A DNA stretch of 50,919 nt from the NCBI GenBank assembly GCA_934378195.1, contig CAKRPO010000012.1, positions 1 to 50,919 on the forward strand, in the 5' to 3' direction. The first letter of the stretch is position 1; the number at the start of each line of letters is the position of its first letter. Below the pieces are notes generated by a model. It saw nothing but the letters and a program-made list of their open reading frames with translations, did not search any database and had not been told where the DNA came from. The translations under genes were made by a program, and so were the position numbers. The DNA comes from an uncultured Blautia sp. (GTDB lineage Bacteria; Bacillota; Clostridia; Lachnospirales; Lachnospiraceae). Below are positions 25,944 through 35,263 of this stretch, in pieces.

Positions 25944-28545
25944 ATTAAATCTGGATGGAAGATACAAGATTAAAAGGATACTGAGTCAGACACCGGAAGA
26001 ATGCTTTTATGAGGGATGGCATGTCAGGATTGGAAAAAAAGTTCTGATACAAAAACTGGAGAAAAAGAGTGGTATGGCTGCAGAGGCACTTTTCAGAGCA
26101 AGAGAACTGGGTGATTTTGCTGAGCTTCCCGGAATTTTTCATGTATGTGATCAGTTTGAAACAGAAGAAAGTGCATATATTATGTTTGATTTCCCGACGG
26201 GAACAAGGCTGGAAGGGTATCTTCTGACGTCAAAAAGAATATCAGAGAAAAAACTGGTCAGAATGTTTCAGACGCTTCTGATCTGTCTGCAGAAAATGCA
26301 GGATGCCGGTTTGAAAGACCTTCCCGTAAATATGAAGAACATCTATCTGCAGGGAAATGGAGAGTGCATCCTGTTGCCGGTAATTACTGTATGGATGCCG
26401 GAGTACATAGATTACAGTTATCAGATCAGTGAGAGCATGTATCAGTGTCTGTCCGGGAAGATACCGCCGGATAAGCAGATACGTCTTCTTTTTGATGAGA
26501 TGGAACCAATAGATAAGGTGGATCCGACGGGCGACAGAGAAATTCACCAGATTGTGGAAAAAGGACTTCAGACAGATCCGGACTGCGCATACAGTTCATT
26601 GGATGAAATGAGAGCAGAACTGGAAAAATGGCAGGAAGCACATAAAGAAAAAAAGCACAGAAAAGTGTATTATCTTGTAGGTGGAATTCTGCTGTTTCTG
26701 CTGGTATGCGGAGCTGTGGCGGGAATTTATCAGAAATTCGAGGAGAAGATCCGATTTTTGGGGATTAAAACAGAAACTGTTCTGTTGGTTCCGTCAGAAG
26801 AGATGACACACAAAGATTACCAGAAGGCGGTAAAGATTCTGGAGAACCGGATGCAGCAGATTGCAGACGGGCAGAGATATCTGGTCAGGGATGATGACGG
26901 AAAAGTCAGGGTCATTATGCCACTGAAATTATATCAGGAGGCATTCAGTGAAGAAATATGGAACCTGTATCTGGCTACGCCAATGAAGCTGTCATTTGCA
27001 GTTTCGGATGAGTATGAAGGATACGGGGTTCTGCAGCCAACCAGCTATGTGACATTCGAAAAAGGCGATATTATCAGCATTGAAGAGGAAAATACAGACA
27101 AAGAAGCTTCCGCCTCGCTTGGCGAGGAACCGGACACAAAGATAAAACTGACGATTTCTGACAGTGCGGCGGAAAAAATAAAAGAAATTTTGAAGGAAAG
27201 AAAACGTGACAGTACAGTCGTCTATGTCTGTATGAATGTCGGGAGTCAGAACTATGGTGCAGAACTGGAATTTGCAGAGACGGGAGAAGATTTCCGTGAG
27301 ATAGAATTTCTGGAAAACTCACATTTTAAGGCTGTTTATCCATGGTGGGAAGAAGAGACATTTGATTCTGTTTTTGACATGAAGGCGGAAATTCCGGTGA
27401 AGTGGGCGGAAAGAACGACATCCGCATTTACGCACTGGGTGGAGTCTGACAACATAAAGGAGCCTTCTGTTACAATGGAATATGAGAAACCATCTTTCAG
27501 AGAGGCGAGCGATGAAGGTGATTTTTTTCATAATATCAATGGACTTGCAGACAGACTGGAAATGTTGAATGTACCATATAGCATTGGTACAGTTCATGGA
27601 GACTATGACAGGTTGGTTGTAAAGATGAGACAAAGTAATACATCAGAATTTATCGGCAGGATACTGCTCATGGATTCGTATGATCTTTCCATTCAGGATT
27701 ACTGGGGCAATGAAATAAATGACATTCAGACGATCGAACCGGAAAAGAATGAAAAGGAATCGTTTGTGTGGAAAGTCGGAGTGGAATGCTTTTCTGATGA
27801 TATGCAGGAATTTGCACAGAATATATTAGATGGAGATGGATATGTGTATCTGATCGGTCCGGGAAAGTATACGCTGGGAAGGGCAAAACTGGAAAAAATA
27901 CCGGAAGGAAAGAAAGCTGCTACGGATGACAGGCAGGAAGAATATGAATTGTTTTTTGATGAATCATATCTTGGAAAATCAGGAAAATTTACAATAAATA
28001 TGAATGTTGTGGTGGATCTTCTGAATAAGATGCGTGAGGCATATGGTTTAAACACCGATTTCTCTTTAAAGAAAGTTCAGTTCAGCGAGAAAAAAGAAAT
28101 CGCAGTATCCAGAAGCACAGTCCGCAAAAGCTGGGAAATCTATGATGATGAACTGAAAAAGATCAAAAAGAAAGCAGCCTATGAGGATTCTTATGCAGAA
28201 TTTACAGAGATCGACGATATATCAAATGTCGGAAGAAAGAATCTGGAGATCGTCCTGCATATGGATGTGTCGCAGGAGTATGCGGATAAAGCAGTGGAAC
28301 GGGTCACAAAATTGTGGGAAGCCTGTGATCTGGAACATTCCGGATATAATAAGATTTATTATTATCTTGGTGAACGCGGAGAATACCCAAGGATGATCGT
28401 GTCCAGAACCATGAGCAGCCTGCTGAAAGAAAATCCGGGATGGACGATAACTGCTATTCAGTATCTGGACAAATATGGAGTGGAATTCAAAAATGCCATG
28501 GAGGCAAAAATACAGGAAAACAGCGAAAATTCTATAAATATGTAA
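25927..28545 (+). CDS. Transmembrane pseudokinase, paralogue of the preceding kinase
   Basis: This 872-residue protein has the same layout as the kinase before it: kinase-like domain, basic stretch, membrane helix at about 247-267, then a large extracellular part. The catalytic elements are lost. The VAIK position reads VLIQ, HRDISPEN reads DLPVNMKN (catalytic Asp to Pro), and the DFG position reads PVI. The outer part repeats the SecD-like pattern (KILENRMQQIADGQRYLV, VRVIMPLK, IKLTISDSAAEKIKE). The start overlaps the kinase end by 17 bases in another frame, which suggests coupled production. A role as partner or regulator of the kinase is inferred. Confidence 0.85.
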   Translation: MTSCDELNLDGRYKIKRILSQTPEECFYEGWHVRIGKKVLIQKLEKKSGMAAEALFRARELGDFAELPGIFHVCDQFETEESAYIMFDFPTGTRLEGYLLTSKRISEKKLVRMFQTLLICLQKMQDAGLKDLPVNMKNIYLQGNGECILLPVITVWMPEYIDYSYQISESMYQCLSGKIPPDKQIRLLFDEMEPIDKVDPTGDREIHQIVEKGLQTDPDCAYSSLDEMRAELEKWQEAHKEKKHRKVYYLVGGILLFLLVCGAVAGIYQKFEEKIRFLGIKTETVLLVPSEEMTHKDYQKAVKILENRMQQIADGQRYLVRDDDGKVRVIMPLKLYQEAFSEEIWNLYLATPMKLSFAVSDEYEGYGVLQPTSYVTFEKGDIISIEEENTDKEASASLGEEPDTKIKLTISDSAAEKIKEILKERKRDSTVVYVCMNVGSQNYGAELEFAETGEDFREIEFLENSHFKAVYPWWEEETFDSVFDMKAEIPVKWAERTTSAFTHWVESDNIKEPSVTMEYEKPSFREASDEGDFFHNINGLADRLEMLNVPYSIGTVHGDYDRLVVKMRQSNTSEFIGRILLMDSYDLSIQDYWGNEINDIQTIEPEKNEKESFVWKVGVECFSDDMQEFAQNILDGDGYVYLIGPGKYTLGRAKLEKIPEGKKAATDDRQEEYELFFDESYLGKSGKFTINMNVVVDLLNKMREAYGLNTDFSLKKVQFSEKKEIAVSRSTVRKSWEIYDDELKKIKKKAAYEDSYAEFTEIDDISNVGRKNLEIVLHMDVSQEYADKAVERVTKLWEACDLEHSGYNKIYYYLGERGEYPRMIVSRTMSSLLKENPGWTITAIQYLDKYGVEFKNAMEAKIQENSENSINM

Positions 28546-28590
28546 AACTGTGATATATAATGGAACTATCAAAATCTTCTGATCAAAAAC

Positions 28591-28620
28591 GAAGGAACTG
28601 TCTACACAGGCAGTTCCTTC
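28591..28620 (-). terminator. Terminator between convergent genes
   Basis: GAAGGAACTG pairs with CAGTTCCTTC. On the minus strand it is followed by GTTTTTG, so it serves the lipoprotein gene best, but it may also stop the kinase operon. Confidence 0.7.
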
Positions 28621-28651
28621 TGAATTTCTATATAAATGAATTGTCTGATAA

Positions 28652-29206
28652 TCAATAATAATCTACTGCTTCAACAGTCTCGCTTCCGGACATGAAGTCT
28701 GTCGTGATGGAGAAATCATTGAAGGAATATACACCGCCGACTTCGTTGCCGTTGGCATCGTATGCCGGTTCATATTCGATTGGGCTTCCGTATACGTTCA
28801 TAAACTCAGTCAGAGTAGAACCTACATAAGAAGTTGCATCTCCGGATGAGGAAGATGTGGAAGTAGAAGATGCATCAGAGCTTACGTCAGATCCCGTAGA
28901 TGAAGATGCGTCAGCCGAAGTATTGTCACCGGATGTGTTGCCATCGGTAGAGGCAGCTGTGCCATCTGTGGATGCAGCTGTACCGTCTGCAGCAGCCGGT
29001 GCCGGAGTAGTGGTCAGGTTCGCTGCCGGAGTAACGGTCGGTGCCGGTGTGGATGTCGGTGCTGGTGTAGCGGTTGCTTCAACTGGTTCCGGAGTTATAG
29101 TTACAGCCTGACTGTCAGCCGGATCATCAGCGGTGAAACCACATCCAGTCATGAGGATCGATGCCGCAGCAATTGCTGATAAAAGCATAAGATTTCTTTT
29201 TTTCAT
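28652..29206 (-). CDS. Lipoprotein with Thr/Pro/Ser-rich linker
   Basis: This 184-residue protein has a lipoprotein signal peptide with lipobox LMTGC (cysteine near residue 22). A long low-complexity linker of TPAPT and then Ser/Thr/Asp/Ala repeats (about residues 45-125) follows. A short C-terminal domain begins YVGSTLTEFMNVYGSP and may resemble small SmpA/BLIP-like folds. It would be anchored on the outer face of the membrane. A promoter at 29245-29273 and GGGAG before the ATG support expression. The function is unknown. Confidence 0.85.
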   Translation of the reverse strand: MKKRNLMLLSAIAAASILMTGCGFTADDPADSQAVTITPEPVEATATPAPTSTPAPTVTPAANLTTTPAPAAADGTAASTDGTAASTDGNTSGDNTSADASSSTGSDVSSDASSTSTSSSSGDATSYVGSTLTEFMNVYGSPIEYEPAYDANGNEVGGVYSFNDFSITTDFMSGSETVEAVDYY

Positions 29207-29244
29207 GAGTATAATCTCCCTTACTATAATAATTCTTATGTGTT

Positions 29245-29273
29245 TATTATGCGTTCTTTTTTGAACTTGTCAA
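29245..29273 (-). promoter_or_regulatory. Promoter of the lipoprotein gene
   Basis: On the minus strand, TTGACA and ATAATA are separated by 17 bases. The spacer contains the palindrome GTTCAAAAAAGAAC. Confidence 0.7.
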
Positions 29274-29441
29274 TAGGATATGGGAAAAGTTTAGAATAAA
29301 AACACAAATTATACAGAGTTTTTTTATGAAACAGAAGCAAACTGTATTCAAAAGAATGCAGTAGGAATAGGTAGGGAAAGCTTGCCAACAGTGGTTATAA
29401 ATGATACATTAATAAGGAATGTAGGAGGCAGAGACAGAAAT

Positions 29442-30185
29442 ATGTTTAAAGAGATCGAAGATGACCGAGCGTTTAATGGAATATTAAACCAGATCATAGA
29501 TAATATCCAGAGTGGACGCCTGAAAGCAGGAGACGCACTTCCGGCAGAAAGAATGATGGCAGAAACAATGGGAGTATCCAGACCGGCAGTACGTGAGGTG
29601 TTAAGAGCCCTTGAACTGCTTGGAATCGTGAAGACAGTACCTGGCGGAGGTAATTACATCGCTGAGGATCTGGATTCCTGGCTGATCGGACCATTGTCTA
29701 TTCTGTTTAAGCTTAATAATGGATACCTGAGACAGAATCAGCAGCTTCGGGCTGCATTGGAGAGAGAATCGGCAATCCTTGCGGCGCGCAAGTGTACACC
29801 ACTGGATGGAGCAGAACTTCTGAGAATCCTTTCCAATATGGAGAATGCAGAAGACAGAGCTGACAAAGACAAGTTTGATAAGGAACTGCATAACAGGATT
29901 GCCAAGATCGCGGACAATCCGATGATCTACAGCGTGCTTGCAGCGGCAGACCAGCTTACAGAGAATACAATTTCCGGAATCCGGGATTACATTATGAAAA
30001 AGAACCAGTCAGCAGCAGAAGTGGATGACCAGCATCGACATCTTGTGGAATCAATCATCAATAATGATGAGAAACTTGCTGATAAGTATATGTCGGAGCA
30101 TATGGATATGATAGAGAAATGCATAGATGAGATGCATAAGATCAATCTTGGTAAAAGACCAGGAACTGTGATAGGAGGAGAATAA
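29442..30185 (+). CDS. GntR/FadR-family transcriptional regulator
   Basis: This 247-residue regulator has an N-terminal winged helix (GRLKAGDALPAERMMAETMGVSRPAVREVLRALELLGIVKT) and a C-terminal FCD/FadR all-helical ligand-binding domain with likely metal-binding His/Asp residues (KELHNRIAKIADN, DDQHRHLVESI). The ATG at 29442 has AGGAGG 13 bases upstream. An in-frame TTG at 29382 would add 20 residues but has a poor ribosome site. The malic enzyme gene starts two bases after its stop, so it probably senses an organic acid and controls its own operon. Confidence 0.92.
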   Translation: MFKEIEDDRAFNGILNQIIDNIQSGRLKAGDALPAERMMAETMGVSRPAVREVLRALELLGIVKTVPGGGNYIAEDLDSWLIGPLSILFKLNNGYLRQNQQLRAALERESAILAARKCTPLDGAELLRILSNMENAEDRADKDKFDKELHNRIAKIADNPMIYSVLAAADQLTENTISGIRDYIMKKNQSAAEVDDQHRHLVESIINNDEKLADKYMSEHMDMIEKCIDEMHKINLGKRPGTVIGGE

Positions 30186-30186
30186 C

Positions 30187-31359
30187 ATGGATTACGCAAA
30201 AGAATCACTGAGATTACATGGAGAATGGAAAGGCAAGATTGAAGTTGTCACACGAGTACCGGCAGAGAATAAAGATGATCTTTCCCTGGCTTACACACCA
30301 GGTGTTGCACAGCCTTGTCTGGAGATTCAGAAAGATGTAAACAAATCCTATGACCTTACCAGAAGATGGAATATGTGCCTGGTCGTAACAGACGGTTCTG
30401 CAATCCTCGGTCTTGGTAATATCGGGCCGGAGGCTGGTATGCCGGTAATGGAAGGAAAATGTGCACTTTTCAAGGCATTTGGAGATGTCGATGCATTTCC
30501 ACTCTGCATCAAGAGTAATGATGTAGATGAGATCGTCAATACGATCTACCTGATCTCAGGATCTTTTGGCGGAGTCAATCTGGAAGATATTTCCGCGCCG
30601 AGATGTTTTGAGATTGAAAGAAAACTGAAAGAAAAATGTGATATTCCGATCTTCCATGATGACCAGCACGGAACCGCGATCGTTGTATCTGCGGGTCTGA
30701 CTAATGCATTGAGACTTGTAGGTAAGAAATTCTCAGAAGCCAAAGTTGTTATCAACGGTGCCGGATCTGCAGGAATCTCAATCTGTAAGCTTCTTCTGGA
30801 GCTTGGCATTGGTGATGTAGTCATGGTTGACCGTAAGGGAATTCTTGCTCCTGGTGAAGAATGGATGAATCCGGCACAGAAAGAAATCGCAGAGAAGACC
30901 AACAAAGAACAGCTTCATGGAGACCTGAAAGCAGCCATGAAGGGAAGAGATATTTTTGTCGGTGTATCTGCACCGAATATCGTAACAGCAGAGATGGTAA
31001 GTACGATGGCAGATGATGCAATCGTCTTTGCCATGGCAAACCCGACACCGGAGATCATGCCGGATGAGGCGCGAAAAGGTGGAGCAAGAGTTATTGCAAC
31101 CGGACGTTCCGATTTCCCGAATCAGATTAATAATGTTCTGGTATTTCCGGGCGTATTCCGCGGTGCTTTTGATGTAAGAGCCAGTGATATCAATGAAGAG
31201 ATGAAGATTGCAGCGGCTAAAGCCATTGCAGCACTGATCTCTGATGAAGAACTTTCCGAAGACAATATCATTCCGAAGGCATTTGATAAGAGAGTCGGAC
31301 CGGCAGTAGCGAAAGCAGTTGCAGAGGCAGCAAGAAAGACTGGAGTGGCAAGAATCTGA
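30187..31359 (+). CDS. NAD(P)-dependent malic enzyme
   Basis: This 390-residue enzyme is of the short bacterial type. It decarboxylates malate to pyruvate with reduction of NAD(P). YTPGVAQPC carries the catalytic tyrosine, GKCALFKAFGDVDAFPL the catalytic lysine, HDDQHGTAIV the metal-binding acids, and GAGSAGIS the dinucleotide site. GGAGGAG precedes the ATG. It is translated directly after the FadR-type regulator. Oxaloacetate decarboxylation is a common side activity in the family. Confidence 0.96.
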   Translation: MDYAKESLRLHGEWKGKIEVVTRVPAENKDDLSLAYTPGVAQPCLEIQKDVNKSYDLTRRWNMCLVVTDGSAILGLGNIGPEAGMPVMEGKCALFKAFGDVDAFPLCIKSNDVDEIVNTIYLISGSFGGVNLEDISAPRCFEIERKLKEKCDIPIFHDDQHGTAIVVSAGLTNALRLVGKKFSEAKVVINGAGSAGISICKLLLELGIGDVVMVDRKGILAPGEEWMNPAQKEIAEKTNKEQLHGDLKAAMKGRDIFVGVSAPNIVTAEMVSTMADDAIVFAMANPTPEIMPDEARKGGARVIATGRSDFPNQINNVLVFPGVFRGAFDVRASDINEEMKIAAAKAIAALISDEELSEDNIIPKAFDKRVGPAVAKAVAEAARKTGVARI

Positions 31360-31429
31360 GAGTGCGTAGCACGTAACAAGCCGTGTGTATCAAAAAAGAT
31401 AAAAGATAAAGAAGAAAGAAGACATAAAA

Positions 31430-32506
31430 ATGAGTAACTGGGAAAACAATATCCGCAAAGTGATTCCGTATACACCTGGAGAACAGCCGAATCAGCCGGA
31501 TATGATCAAATTAAATACAAATGAGAATCCGTATCCTCCGGCACCGGGAGTCACAGAGATACTTCAAAATATCGAAACAGATACTCTGCGGCTTTATCCG
31601 GATCCGGCAGCGAAGGATCTGGTACATGCGCTCGCAGGAGAGTATGGGCTTTCGGATGAGCAGGTATTTGTCGGCGTTGGTTCAGATGATGTACTGGCAA
31701 TGAGTTTCCTCACATTTTTTAACAGTGAGAAACCAATCCTGTTTCCGGATATCACTTATTCTTTTTATGATGTATGGGCAGACCTGTTTCGAATTCCGTA
31801 TGAGAGACCGGCACTGGATGAACACTTTCACATAAAGAAGGAAGACTATTTCCGCGAAAATGGTGGTATCATTTTTCCAAATCCAAATGCACCGACAGGA
31901 GTTTCTCTTCCGTTAAGTGATATTGAAGAAATCGTAGCACACAATCAGGATGTCATTGTGATCGTGGATGAAGCATATGTTGATTTTGGTACACAGTCAG
32001 CACTCCCGCTGATTGAAAAGTATGAGAATCTGCTGGTGGTTCAGACATTTTCCAAATCCAGATCCATGGCAGGCATGCGTATCGGATTTGCATTCGGATG
32101 CCCGAAACTGATCAAATATCTGAACGATGTGAAATATTCTTTCAATTCCTATACGATGAACAGGACTTCTATTGCTGCTGGTGTAGCTGCGATAAAAGAC
32201 CAGGAATATTTTCTTGATACATGCAGTAAGATCATAGAGACCAGAGAATGGACAAAGAAAGAACTGAAGAAGCTGGGATTTCATTTTGAGGATTCCAGAG
32301 CCAATTTTATTTTTGCAGCTCATGAGAACTGCCCGGCGCAGAAACTGTTTCAGGCATTAAGAGAGCGTCATATCTATGTACGCTATTTTCCGGGTGGAAG
32401 AACCGACAATCATCTGCGCATCACGATCGGAACAAGAGAAGAAATGGAGACCTTCCTTGATTTCGTCAAAGAGTTTCTTAAAAAGGAGAATTTATGGAAG
32501 TTTTAG
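31430..32506 (+). CDS. hisC: Histidinol-phosphate aminotransferase
   Basis: This 358-residue class-II PLP aminotransferase contains KLNTNENPYPPAPGV near the start, PNPNAPTG, VDEAYVDFG, and the PLP lysine in TFSKSRSMAGMRIGFAFG. It converts imidazole-acetol phosphate to histidinol phosphate in histidine synthesis. Related enzymes also act on aromatic amino acids or on cobalamin precursors (CobD), and no other his gene lies near, so the exact substrate is not certain. It overlaps the next gene by 13 bases. Confidence 0.9.
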   Translation: MSNWENNIRKVIPYTPGEQPNQPDMIKLNTNENPYPPAPGVTEILQNIETDTLRLYPDPAAKDLVHALAGEYGLSDEQVFVGVGSDDVLAMSFLTFFNSEKPILFPDITYSFYDVWADLFRIPYERPALDEHFHIKKEDYFRENGGIIFPNPNAPTGVSLPLSDIEEIVAHNQDVIVIVDEAYVDFGTQSALPLIEKYENLLVVQTFSKSRSMAGMRIGFAFGCPKLIKYLNDVKYSFNSYTMNRTSIAAGVAAIKDQEYFLDTCSKIIETREWTKKELKKLGFHFEDSRANFIFAAHENCPAQKLFQALRERHIYVRYFPGGRTDNHLRITIGTREEMETFLDFVKEFLKKENLWKF

Positions 32507-32994
32507 TACAGTGGTTTACAGATAACCTGTCACAGCATATTTCCAGAGAACTGGTTATTTTTATTATTTCAATGATCCCGATCCTGGAACTGAGAGGAGG
32601 CCTTCTGGCAGCATCCCTGCTCAAGGTTTCAGCAGCAAAAGCAATTCCGATCTGCATCCTCGGGAACATCATCCCGATACCGTTTATCCTGCTGTTTATC
32701 CGTCAGATCTTTAAAGTAATGAAGAAAACAAAACTGTTTCACAATCTGATCGTCAAACTGGAAGACCGTGCGATGGGCAAGAGCGATCAGATCAAGAGGT
32801 ATGAATTCCTGGGACTGCTTCTATTTGTGGGGATTCCTCTTCCGGGCACCGGAGCATGGACCGGATCACTGATCGCATCGCTTCTTGAAGTAGACATCAA
32901 AAAATCTTCAATCGCGATCTTTTGCGGACTGATCATGGCAACCGTGATCATGTACGTGGTATCTTACGGAATCGTAGGAAATTTAGTTCATTAA
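32494..32994 (+). CDS. COG2426-family small membrane protein (small multidrug export protein family)
   Basis: This 166-residue membrane protein has about four helices. IPILELRGGLLAASLL and GIPLPGTGAWTGSLIASLL are the two matched re-entrant-type motifs of the COG2426 family, which is related to DedA-like proteins. The family name implies drug export, but good evidence for that is lacking. It starts inside the end of hisC, with AAGGAG upstream. A terminator follows at 33052-33086. Confidence 0.85.
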   Translation: MEVLVQWFTDNLSQHISRELVIFIISMIPILELRGGLLAASLLKVSAAKAIPICILGNIIPIPFILLFIRQIFKVMKKTKLFHNLIVKLEDRAMGKSDQIKRYEFLGLLLFVGIPLPGTGAWTGSLIASLLEVDIKKSSIAIFCGLIMATVIMYVVSYGIVGNLVH

Positions 32995-33051
32995 GAATCA
33001 AGTCATAAAATATGGACACAGCTTCAAAGTTGTGCTAAAATATCTTTAAAC

Positions 33052-33086
33052 GCAGCCGTTTGTCGCTGATGAACGGCTGCCTTTTA
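33052..33086 (+). terminator. Intrinsic terminator before rho
   Basis: GCAGCCGTT pairs with AACGGCTGC around an 11-base loop and is followed by CTTTTATC. The 160 bases between it and rho hold nothing else that I recognise. Confidence 0.8.
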
Positions 33087-33249
33087 TCACAGGACGACTG
33101 AACAGTCTCAGAGAAAAGCAGTTTTATCGGTGGGTTCTACTGGATACAGCCTGTCGATATTCTGAATTCATGTCATTTCAGACATATTTTCCGTAAATAA
33201 CTTTTTAATCAAATAAATAGGTTTTTGAGAAGACAGAGAGGATTTTTTT

Positions 33250-34866
33250 ATGAGAGAAAAATACGAATCATTGTCGCTTGCAACATTAAAAGATCTGGCA
33301 AAAGCGAGAGGTCTGAAGGGAATTTCCACACTGCGTAAGCCGGAACTGATCGAACGTATGCTTCAGGAGGATGAGAAGGAAACGACCGGCAAAGCAGAGG
33401 ATGCAGGAAAAGAAGAGCCATCCCAGGAGGAAACAGTCAGACAGGAAGGCAGAGTAAGAGAGAGCAGGACTGCTTACGAGGCTGGCGAGCGCCGTAATAA
33501 TTATCGTGAACGCAATAACAATTATCAGGGACGCAGCAATAATAACTACCAGAACCGCAGCAATAATTATCAGGAGCGTAATAATAGCTACCAGGAGCGT
33601 AATAATAGTTATCAGGAACGCAGCAATAGCAGCTATCAGGAGCGTAACAATAATTATCAGGAACGCAATAACAACAATTACCAGGAACAGGGAAGCTATC
33701 AGGATGGAGAGTACCTGGCAACAGATACAGCACAGCTTGACAGTGGAGAGAAGGCAAATGGTATCCTTGAAGTACTGCCGGATGGCTACGGATTTATCCG
33801 CTGCGCGAACTATCTTCCGGGAGAAAATGATATTTATGTATCCCCGTCCCAGATTCGTCGTTTCAATCTGAAGACCGGAGATATTCTGAAAGGAAGTATC
33901 CGCATCAAGACACAGGGCGAGAAGTTCAGCGCACTTCTGTTTGTAGACTCTATCAATGGATTTCCGCCTAGTGAAGGTCAGAGACGATATAACTTTGAAG
34001 ATATGACCCCGATCTTCCCAAATGAGCGTCTTCGTATGGAACGTCCGGGAGGAACCGTTGCCATGAGAATCATGGATCTCTTAAGTCCGATCGGTAAGGG
34101 ACAGAGAGGCATGATCGTATCTCCTCCGAAGGCTGGTAAGACAACACTTCTGAAAGATGTGGCAAAGTCTATTCTTAAGAATAATCCGAACATGCATCTG
34201 ATCATCCTTTTGATCGATGAACGTCCGGAGGAAGTAACAGATATCAAGGAAGAAATCCGTGGCAGCAATGTCGAAGTTATCTATTCTACTTTTGATGAGC
34301 TTCCGGAACATCACAGACGCGTTTCCGAGATGGTCGTTGAGCGTGCGCGTCGTCTGGTTGAGCATAAGCAGGATGTTACGATCCTGCTGGATTCCATCAC
34401 GAGACTTGCAAGAGCGTATAATCTCTGTGTGACTCCAAGCGGAAGGACACTTTCCGGTGGTCTGGATCCGGCGGCACTTCATATGCCGAAGAGATTTTTT
34501 GGTGCAGCCCGTAATATGAGAGAGGGCGGAAGTCTGACAATCCTTGCAACGGCACTTGTAGATACCGGAAGCAAGATGGACGATGTTATTTACGAGGAAT
34601 TCAAGGGAACCGGTAACATGGAGCTTGTTCTTGACCGTAAACTGCAGGAAAAGAGAGTGTTCCCGGCAATCGATATCCAGAAGTCCGGTACCAGACGTGA
34701 GGATCTTCTGCTGACACCGGATGAGCAGGAAGCGGTATATAATATGCGTCGTGCCCTGAACAGTCTGAAGGCAGAGGATGCAGTAGAACAGATTCTGAAC
34801 ATGTTTTCCAGAACAAAAACAAATGAAGAATTTGTACAGACTGCAAAAAAACAGAAATTTTTATAA
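33250..34866 (+). CDS. rho: Transcription termination factor Rho with N/Q/Y/R-rich repeat insert
   Basis: This 538-residue hexameric RNA helicase has an N-terminal helical domain ([25 protein letters not shown]), a cold-shock-type RNA site ([21 protein letters not shown], about 177-197), Walker [12 protein letters not shown] (about 291-301), Walker B-type [12 protein letters not shown], and the R-loop region [11 protein letters not shown]. Typical Rho has about 420 residues. The excess is an acidic linker (41-80) and a stretch at 81-150 of about nine imperfect NNYQERN units. These resemble disordered, prion-like inserts in some other Rho proteins. It lies upstream of rpmE as in many Clostridia. 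Confidence 0.96.
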   Translation: MREKYESLSLATLKDLAKARGLKGISTLRKPELIERMLQEDEKETTGKAEDAGKEEPSQEETVRQEGRVRESRTAYEAGERRNNYRERNNNYQGRSNNNYQNRSNNYQERNNSYQERNNSYQERSNSSYQERNNNYQERNNNNYQEQGSYQDGEYLATDTAQLDSGEKANGILEVLPDGYGFIRCANYLPGENDIYVSPSQIRRFNLKTGDILKGSIRIKTQGEKFSALLFVDSINGFPPSEGQRRYNFEDMTPIFPNERLRMERPGGTVAMRIMDLLSPIGKGQRGMIVSPPKAGKTTLLKDVAKSILKNNPNMHLIILLIDERPEEVTDIKEEIRGSNVEVIYSTFDELPEHHRRVSEMVVERARRLVEHKQDVTILLDSITRLARAYNLCVTPSGRTLSGGLDPAALHMPKRFFGAARNMREGGSLTILATALVDTGSKMDDVIYEEFKGTGNMELVLDRKLQEKRVFPAIDIQKSGTRREDLLLTPDEQEAVYNMRRALNSLKAEDAVEQILNMFSRTKTNEEFVQTAKKQKFL

Positions 34867-34871
34867 ACAGC

Positions 34872-34900
34872 TTGCATTTGCATAATCAGTGTGTTATAAT
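34872..34900 (+). promoter_or_regulatory. Promoter of rpmE
   Basis: TTGCAT and TATAAT are separated by 17 bases. The leader after it contains a CGAAAT/ATTTCG hairpin (34911-34931) that could be involved in L31 autoregulation. Confidence 0.75.
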
Positions 34901-34980
34901 CAGAAAGCTGCGAAATAAATTAGCAATTTCGTTAAGTTAATACGAATAGAAAAATAGACAAATATAGAGAGGTGAAAATC

Positions 34981-35184
34981 ATGCGCGAAGGAATCCATCC
35001 GAACTACTATCAGGCAACTGTAACCTGCAACTGCGGAAACACATTCGTAACAGGATCTACTAAGAAAGATATCCATGTTGAAATCTGTTCCAAATGCCAT
35101 CCATTCTATACAGGACAGCAGAAAGCAGCTCAGGCTCGTGGACGTATCGATAAGTTCAACAGAAAATACGGCTTAAACAAATAA
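34981..35184 (+). CDS. rpmE: Ribosomal protein bL31 (zinc-binding form)
   Basis: This 67-residue large-subunit protein starts [22 protein letters not shown]. It carries the cysteine pairs CNCG and [10 protein letters not shown], so it is the zinc-containing C+ form. The ATG at 34981 follows GAGAGGTG; a GTG nine bases earlier is less likely. It has its own promoter and a terminator at 35211-35250. Confidence 0.97.
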   Translation: MREGIHPNYYQATVTCNCGNTFVTGSTKKDIHVEICSKCHPFYTGQQKAAQARGRIDKFNRKYGLNK

Positions 35185-35210
35185 TTCATTTGAATAATGA
35201 AACAAGAGAC

Positions 35211-35250
35211 AGGTTGAGGTTGGGAAATCTCAACCTTTCTTTGCTTTTAG
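35211..35250 (+). terminator. Intrinsic terminator after rpmE
   Basis: AGGTTGAG pairs with CTCAACCT around a 10-base loop, followed by TTCTTTGCTTTT. Confidence 0.8.
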
Positions 35251-35263
35251 ACTGGAGTGATCT

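Noticed and set aside
28857..29111. 84-codon frame opposite the lipoprotein gene
   Set aside because: It is the reverse of the Ser/Thr/Pro/Ala-rich linker; its low complexity mirrors that of the real gene.
33490..33699. Repeated ~24-base units as a possible CRISPR array
   Set aside because: The units are contiguous, without spacers, in frame, and encode the NNYQERN repeats of Rho.
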